Position numbers and translations under genes: made by a program
Notes under the pieces: generated by a model
The model's input: the letters and a program-made list of their open reading frames with translations, nothing else
Told to the model about the DNA's origin: nothing
The model's database searches: none
Shown: positions 57,211 to 64,000 of the stretch, piece after piece
How positions within the stretch are numbered: position 1 is the stretch's first letter
Layout of the letters: each line of letters opens with the position of its first letter
Origin: Luzula sylvatica
Lineage: Eukaryota > Streptophyta > Magnoliopsida > Poales > Juncaceae
Direction of reading: 5' to 3'
NCBI GenBank assembly: GCA_946800325.1
Contig: OX326961.1
Coordinates: 10,910,215 to 10,974,214 of the forward strand
Length of the DNA: 64,000 nt

Positions 57211-58565
57211 TTTTTCATAAATTAATTAAAAAGGTCGGATGTGTGTAACGTGTAAATCAAATTTATCATTATATTTAAATTTGTATCGATTCATAATTGT
57301 TCTCTTATTGTGTCTTTATTAAAAAAATGAGGAAGTGAACAAGGTTCGGTAATCCTGTATTCATTGGTGCCAATAAAACTCGAACTAATAATTTTTCATA
57401 ACATATAATTTTTTGTGTCTCACACGCAACCAACTGGGTCAGAGCCCTGAGCTATTGTGTACTTGTTGTGTTGTGCATAAACCAAAAAGAAAGAAAAACA
57501 TTCTCCCATCAACAACTCTGAGTCTCTGTCATTGCTTTCTTGTTCCTCTTTGATATATTCCAACATCAACCCACACATGCTTTTTCTACTGATCCAATAA
57601 TTAATACAAACCAAATCCTAAATCCCATAGTACAGTCGTGTTCTAAATGTGTTCCCTATTTATTCGATTTTATTCTTTAAAATTAAATATTCAAAAATAT
57701 CAAACCCCATTCAAGTCGTATACGAATAAATCATCATGCATCAGTATTTTATTGGCATCCACGAGTCATCGAAGTCGATGTTTTCAGTTATAATTGTTCA
57801 TGTTCGTTCGGTGAAATTTCTTTTAATTTTAATTATATTATATTTGTTCATATTCACGTCTCGGCTTTTTTGACTTATTTTACCTATACCTGACTTTAGA
57901 ACACTTCAACAACCACAAGGAGACTTTATAATTTGAAAACAATCATGTCGTTCAAAATACTCCCAACAACCATAATGTGACTTCATAATAGAATCAAATA
58001 AATATATCAAGACAAATGTTGTTAGTTTCAGAATAACTTTTGTTGGATAAAACATCAAATTTGTGAAATATTAATAGAACTAAGAATATATATAGTGAAG
58101 TTGGTAGATTAATGGTTTTGGTTAAGAGATGCAAGTCAAATTGTTCAATGCATAACTACTCCAAATCCACATATTCTATGAAATTATTTATGAAATATGA
58201 TTAGTTTCTATTGTAAATTTTATTTTTTTTCTCAAAATGCCTATTAAAGAAATTGTAAATAATATTATAATTTTTTTTTAATATTTTAGTGGACTTATAC
58301 GTTCCTCATTTAATTGGTAGCGAAAACGATTTGTTCGAGTAATTTGTCAAATTTAGGTAATATCTAACCGCTTACCTAACAAGTGTTTGCCAAATAATAT
58401 TATAATATATTCTGTCAAAGTTGAACAAGAATGTATCTCTTCAAATATGACAATATGCTTACAGAAATTTGTATGACTCATGATTACGTAGCATGATAGT
58501 CATAATCACGTTCAATTTTTTTTCGCAATAATCTCAATGTAATATGATTGTTTTCAGTCATAGTT

Positions 58566-59254
58566 CACTACAGGAAAACGTAACATAGGTACAACCAGTT
58601 TCATTTTCGCAATAATTAACCAGTTTCATCTCTAATAATCCATAGCTATCATCTGGTCTCTAATAATGTTGTTGGCGACGGATTCCGTGGCAATAGTTTT
58701 ATTAGCGACGGAACTATTAACTGCGTTTTGTGGCCGTCGCCAATAAAATTATTAACTTCGAGGTTGTTCTTGTCGTCAATAATGTTTTTATCTACGGTAC
58801 ATGAGGTTGTAGCCAATAATTCACGCCATCCCCGATAGCTCTATTAGCTTCGAGGCTATTCCCGTCGTCAATAATATTTTCAGCTAAGGTACAGAAGGTT
58901 GTAGCCAATAATTCATGCCGTCGCCAATGAGTAATGATACAGACCACACTTTTTTCCCACGAATTGACCACGAATTGCCACGTGGCAGCCAGCTATTGGC
59001 TGCAGCTTTCCACCACTTTAGCTGCAGCCAATAGCTGCCTGCCACGTGGCAATTCGTGGTCAATTCTTGGGAAAAAGGTGTGGTCTCTATCATTTCTGGT
59101 CGCCAATAGCTCTATTAGCTTCGAGACTTTTCCCATCGTCAATAATACTTTTACCTACGGCCCACATATTTGTAGCCAATAATGAAAGGCTTCGTCAATG
59201 AGATTATTGTCCACAACTCTGTTCGCCGTCGCCAATAGAAAAATTTATATTAAA
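58566..59254 (+). mobile_element. CACTA (En/Spm) transposon, left end
   Basis: It starts CACTACAGGAAAACG, the CACTA terminal repeat. About 650 bp of subterminal repeats follow (GCGACGG, CGTCGCCAATA, TAGCCAATAAT in both orientations), typical of transposase-binding regions. No matching right end was found in the window and no transposase is visible. A copia element interrupts it near 59255. Confidence 0.8.
58932..59095. mobile_element. Hairpin MITE within the CACTA end
   Basis: Two 75-bp arms form an almost perfect inverted repeat, about five mismatches by eye, around a loop of about 14 bp (TTTCCACCACTTTA). The arms contain GACCACAC, AATTGACCACGAATTGCCACGTGGCAG and CTATTGGCTGCAGC, including a G-box (CACGTG) in each arm. 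It breaks the CACTA subterminal repeats, so it is a nested insertion. The exact ends are not fixed. Confidence 0.8.
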
Positions 59255-59605
59255 TGTTTTGAATTAAGTAGAAATATTTATACTTCCTAAATGATAATAT
59301 TTATACTTAATTCAAAACGATCAATACAAAATTATGGAAATTATAAGAATACCAAAAAAATACAAATAGTTGAGAATACCAAAAAACTTTGTTATAAATA
59401 AATACAAACAACAAGAAAAAGGAGGAGAGAGAAATTTTCTATTCAAAATGAATCCTCTTCATAGTACATAGAATGGTCTATATTTATAGGGAATGAAAAT
59501 CCTCAAGCAACACATTAATTACATTTAATCATATTAAATAATAATATGAAACCCTATATGCATGTGCATGGATATTCACACTTATTAACATTATTATTCA
59601 TAACA
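59255..59605 (-). repeat. 3' LTR of the right-hand copia element
   Basis: The start at 59605 is well supported by the polypurine tract. The end near 59255 is uncertain: an inverted repeat (GTTTTGAATTAAGTA, about 59255-59320) sits there and could be a separate hairpin element. Confidence 0.6.
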
Positions 59606-61430
59606 CTCCCCCTTGAATATTCATAAGATTACATTATGCGCAATAATAGCCATCTCAATAAAAATCGTGCTAGGAAAAACCCGTTAGGATAAAAACCATA
59701 GATAAGGAGAATATTACATCGTGCATTACGTCTCCCCCTCATTTATGCCAATATTTCTGAAACGACGAAGGTCTGATCTTGTATACTAACTGCTCGGAAG
59801 TTATAGTCGGTAATGACTTTGTGAAGAGCTTGATAACCATAAGTGAGTTCAAGATATTCTCTACATAAGTATATTAATGAACAATCTCATTTCTTATATA
59901 CCGTATTTGTTTGTCAAGACAAAACATTTTTTCTAGGTCTTTAGCCCGTGTTATAAGATTCTTCAAGAATTTTCAATGATAAATATACATTGACTAATGA
60001 GATTATTTGACATCCTTTTTTCTTTTCTTTTTTTGCAAAATATTTATTTAGACGAGTGTACCATATTTTTCTAGATTGTTCCGACCCATACAAAGATTCT
60101 ATCAAGTTTATAGATTATATATTTTGATAAATTTTATTGCATGTATCTTGTAAATTTAATCATTCATGGATAACATTATCAAGTAATCGAAACAAATATG
60201 TTGTCACAACCTTCATGAGATACGCCTGGAGTCCTTCAAGGACTACCAAGCTAATAAAAATATGAATGTGATTGCATCTAACATTGTACAAATATGTTTT
60301 TACGTAATCTTCACGTTTCTCATATATGTTTTCTTACATATGCCCATTTGTATCATATATATATGTTTTGCTATAGCATAGCTGTTTGGACTACTAGTCC
60401 AAAATCTTCACATTTCTCAAGTGAATTTAATTATCTTTAGATTTCAATATCATAATTAAAATATGCCTCGTTAAAACCTTACTAGTAAAAACCCAACGGG
60501 ACAAAAATCCTAGTGAAGAAAAAAGAGTGCAATATTATTATGTTTTATACGCCTAATAATCTGCCTCGTTAAAAACCTTGCCAGGAAAACCCAGTGGGAC
60601 AAAACCACGACCAAGGACAAAAAGAGTGCATTGCGTATTATTTCTCACCCTCATGGATACAAATATTTTACGACAAATTCAATCTTCGCATTCGATGTTT
60701 CAAAATCTTAGTAGCCAGCGACGAGCTAATTTCTTCAGGAAATATTTATTATATTTGTAATCCATGAAAAAAAAATTCACATTCGATACCTTTTACATCA
60801 AATTTCTTCTTTTGATACTTGTCTTTTAGAGCTCTTCGGGAGTTCAAATAGTTATAATTAAACACTATTTAATTGTACTAAATATGTATGTTCAGATTTT
60901 ATCATTTATAGCGGTATATATAGTCTTATTTATTACATCGATTATATCTTATGGCTCATATTACTATTCATGCAAAGACCTTTGCAATTTAATATAACAT
61001 ATCTCTCGAGAGTTTGAATTGTATGCATCGGGCATACTAAATCCTACGAGAATTTTCATGAATATTGTAACTAAATAAGTCATATGAATAATCTGCTATA
61101 ATGAATAAAAGACATGAATTTAGTCCTTCGGAGACCTCAAAAAAATAAAATTAAATAAATAAACAAATAATTAAATATAATTTACATCACCATGGTATTT
61201 TTCAGACTTCAGGTCCATCAATTTGATTTTTGTTATGGCCAATAATTTTAAATGTCGACATTCCACAATTGATTTTAAATTATTGATTATAAATTGAAAG
61301 CGCACCCATGCCAACTTTCTAGTAACTATAGTTTCATTTCGGTTCCATCTTTTTCTAGTAGAGACATTATTTTTAGATCTTATTATTTCAATAATTTCAA
61401 TATTGTCAGGTACCTGAATCTTCTTCAAAG
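59255..61430 (-). mobile_element. Decayed copia element 3' region (minus strand)
   Basis: On the minus strand the 3' LTR (about 59605 to 59255) starts TGTTATGAATAATAATG and has a TATA box (59488-59481). It is preceded by a polypurine tract (CAAGGGGGAG, 59615-59606). Upstream are the polyprotein end LFTKSLPTITSEQLVYKIR (about 59760-59830) and a 3' UTR motif, TTTTTCCTAGCACGATTTT. A second polyprotein end (FPEEISSSLATKILKHRMRRL, about 60690-60755) with two more UTR motifs follows. VPDNIEI...RKRWNRNETIV, from the linker before RT, is at 61330-61428. Coding parts are broken throughout. The element continues rightwards with an unclear limit. Confidence 0.7.
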
Positions 61431-63893
61431 ATTATAAATATGTCAAATCTACTAATTAATCTTTCATTATCCTGTTAGGATATATATTATTAGAATTATT
61501 AACAACTTCTTTATTGCCAATTTTTTATCATGCTCTTTTTTATTCCTTTGGATTTCTAATATTGGAACCGATTGGTCGACCATGCTTCAGGCTTATAACA
61601 AATTTAAAATTATCCAAGGGTATTCTATTACAAATATGAGCATTTTAGACTGGAAAGTTTTTATTTATTAATCATTTTAGCAGTGATAAATGCATCAAAT
61701 CGCTGATTTGCAATTTCATGCAAATTATTTATTTATGAACTCCTAGTTCATGTTTACTTCTTTGAGGATCTGATGTGATGATGCAATCCATATCATTTCT
61801 TATTTTTCCAGTTTTATTTCTCTCCCCCTGATTTAGGCACGAGTTGTTGATATTTTAATTAGTATCTAATGAAGTTCTTCAGAACTTTCATGATATCTTA
61901 TATCTTAAAAATGTTCACTCATGTTTGGTTTTTTTTTTCTTCACACTATCTTAGTTGTTTATGTAATTTCTCCTTCGGGAATTTCATATTTGCAACATAC
62001 ATATTCGACTTTGTTGCTTTCTTGAATGTAAACTTCTAGTTTACAAATAAAATTTTAAACTTCTTGTTCGGAATTTCTGATTCAACTAAATAAATGTTTA
62101 AGATATGAAATTTTCAAGAATAAATCAACTGTATATACCAAACACTTATTTTAACTCGTCCATGTGTTATCATACATCTACTACACACAAAAAAATTGAG
62201 TGAATGTCATTTTGCTCCGGTCACTCACAAGTTATAATAAAAATCAGGTAGTACTTATGATAAATAGTTGGTCTTTATAGAGTCATAATCGTGACATGCA
62301 TATTCTATGTCTAAGCAACTAATTCAAATCATAAACTTGTTTTTATTTTAAATAATGAACTTCTAGTTCACAATAATATGATTTTAATTTTACTGATACA
62401 AGTGCAGGTCATAAAAATAAACAAATATGTTTTTGTTAACATAACGACTCTTTCGGTGCAATATTGATAATGTTTATTCTAGAACAATCAAATAACGACT
62501 CTTCTAGAGTCATCAATCATAAACATACGCTCTTGTAATTTAATATACACTTCTCTTTATTGATTAAATAAATAATTTGACACAAAATAAATTTTATCTT
62601 GATAAAATAAGAAAATCATCTCGTATTTTTCTTCTTTTTCTCTTCAAGAGATTCGATAGACAAAATAAAATCATATGGTGTACGACTGGTACTTGTATTT
62701 CAAGCCACGTCGTGAAGAATATATTTTCATATTCTTTGTGATCACATTTTCGTGATATATATATATATATATATTTTTTATTATTATTATTATTATATGA
62801 TTTTGCTATTATGATCAACATTTGTGTCGGTTATAATTTAGACTCGGCCTTCAAGGCAACATTCACTTCTGGGAATGAAATAAAATCAATCATCAATCTA
62901 ATTTGTTTCTCAATGAGGAAGACATGATATAAGTAATTCAAATACTTCTTTTTATTGCTTTTGCATGAGCGAATGTCGTATGTCATAACTAGAAAATAAT
63001 TTATCTAGAATATCTTTAATTATTTATTTTTCTACCAATATTTATTCATATTAAGTCTTTTATATTGGATAAGTATATTAAATATTTTATGCTCTTGCAA
63101 CTCCAGGTGCTTTCAATAACATTATCAACTTTATTAGATGCTTTTTAACTTTGAACATCGCAATTTTATATTGAAACTTCAGATTTCAATAAGATGAAAT
63201 TTCAAACTTTGAGTGCATTAATAAATTAAAAATAGTTAAATTAAATTAGATCCTTGCAATTTTGATATTGAAACTTCATGTTTCAATAAGAATAAATACC
63301 AAATTTTACGTGCATCAATAAATTAAATTGCAACTAATGGTGTATAAAATAATTATAATGAAATGTGCAAAAATAAATATACAAGGCCTCAAATAATTAA
63401 TTGGATAATCTCTGCTTGGAATAAGACTAATTAATTGGAAGATTTGGTGCATGAATACACAACTTCTGTATATTTTTCTTGTTTAGTATATAACTGCTGG
63501 TTGTATAATAAAATTAAAATAAGATCTCAAATAGTCAGAAAAGAAAAACTTAATTGTAAATATAATATTTCATTCTTTAATTATAAACTACCGGTTATAA
63601 TTAAGTTCACTCATCATTAACATATTAATATATATTTTTCACTGATACTTATTTATACTTGACTAATTAACTTGAATGGGCCACCAAATGATTCTAATAT
63701 GGAATGGATGCAAATTAAATTATAATCAAAACCTCGTGGGCCACCAAATTTCAACAGTAAAAAAATATTTACTATACCAAATTAAGTAACATTAGTATTC
63801 ACAATAAAAGCACCAAATAAAAAAACTTCAGGTTTCATCACTCCAAAGTAACATCTTTGAGTACATATTTCTGTCAAATTTTAGAACACTCTT
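61431..63893. other. Degenerate AT-rich sequence, probably retroelement-derived
   Basis: No gene can be read. There are repeated short motifs such as AACTTCTAGTTTACAA and TTGAAACTTCAGATTTCAATAAG (63170-63300), but no domain. It may be the eroded 5' half of the element to the left. An (AT)n run lies at 62757-62774. Confidence 0.4.
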
Positions 63894-63896
63894 TTA

Positions 63897-64000
63897 GGGG
63901 GCGTTTGGTTGGAGCTTTGGAGTGGGAATGCCTTGGCATACTTTCTTATGGATTCCATTACCACGTTTGATTTGCGCACTAGGTAATAAAATAATGGAAT
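63897..64000. mobile_element. Left end of a MITE (PIF/Harbinger-like?)
   Basis: TTA (63894-63896) is followed by GGGGGCGTTTGGTTGG, the usual look of a Harbinger/Tourist end with a TTA target duplication. The element runs past the window. Confidence 0.45.

Larger units (their letters stand above)
55370..58565. repeat. Dispersed duplication, copy B
   Basis: Colinear with 39175-42470 apart from its own insertions: a hAT at 55498-56136, a Helitron at 56320-57210 and a CACTA element at its right edge. It includes a further copy (57225-57720) of the TATA-bearing module. Non-coding. Confidence 0.8.

Noticed and set aside
1..64000. tRNA, rRNA or organellar inserts
   Set aside because: I looked for GGTTCGAATCC-type tRNA arms, rRNA-like GC-rich blocks and plastid-like genes and saw none that held up. 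GGTTCG matches at 14.9-15.2 kb belong to the palindrome array.

Overview
The window looks like nuclear DNA of a flowering plant, most likely a eudicot. It is strongly AT-rich and holds an intron-containing plant BAHD acyltransferase gene. Almost everything else is plant transposable elements: Ty1/copia LTR retrotransposons, L1-type LINEs, Helitrons, hAT, Mutator-like and CACTA elements, and MITEs. I see no prokaryotic, organellar, rRNA, tRNA or CRISPR sequence. Family names rest on protein motifs and terminal structures read by eye; no database was searched.

Layout. 1-8.6 kb: AT-rich DNA with a Helitron end, a 1.6 kb solo LTR (2290-3881) whose U3 is packed with paired palindromes, a complete 1.74 kb non-autonomous LTR element (4258-5997) and a Helitron with two 5' ends (6396-7633). 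8.6-15.3 kb: a non-autonomous hAT with a perfect 8-bp target duplication (8613-9829), a LINE reverse-transcriptase fragment split by a Mutator-like MITE (10019-11443), an AT-rich MITE, and a minus-strand LTR with a second palindrome array. 15.6-24.2 kb: a complete copia-type element (15581-24188) with two 980-bp LTRs, TSD TAGTA, a third palindrome array and a badly decayed gag-pol. 24.2-29.3 kb: Helitron, copia gag fragment, and a second copia element (minus strand) with readable gag, protease and integrase, its 5' LTR split by a Helitron. 29.3-34 kb: a ~176-bp tandem repeat interrupted by a 2.6 kb Helitron. 34-45.8 kb: AT-rich repeats, the first copy of a dispersed duplication (about 39.2-42.5 kb) carrying a 5'-truncated LINE and a Mutator-like insertion, and a 1.34 kb foldback element. 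45.9-47.3 kb: the only intact host gene, a BAHD acyltransferase. 47.3-55.4 kb: MITEs, a nested MITE-in-MITE, and a GT/poly-G tract. 55.4-58.6 kb: the second copy of the duplication, with its own hAT, Helitron and CACTA insertions. 58.6-64 kb: CACTA end with a hairpin, then decayed minus-strand copia sequence.

The most unusual signal is a shared design in three retrotransposon regulatory regions (2.74-3.27, 14.90-15.20 and 16.83-17.30 kb). Short palindromes occur in pairs whose centres lie about 19-23 bp apart, close to two helical turns. In parts of two arrays the pairs recur every 84-86 bp. The core sequence differs between arrays (TTCGAA-centred versus CCGTT-NN-AACGG), but the spacing is kept. 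Many insertions can be proved internally, because target duplications are present or because a paralogous copy in the same window preserves the empty site.
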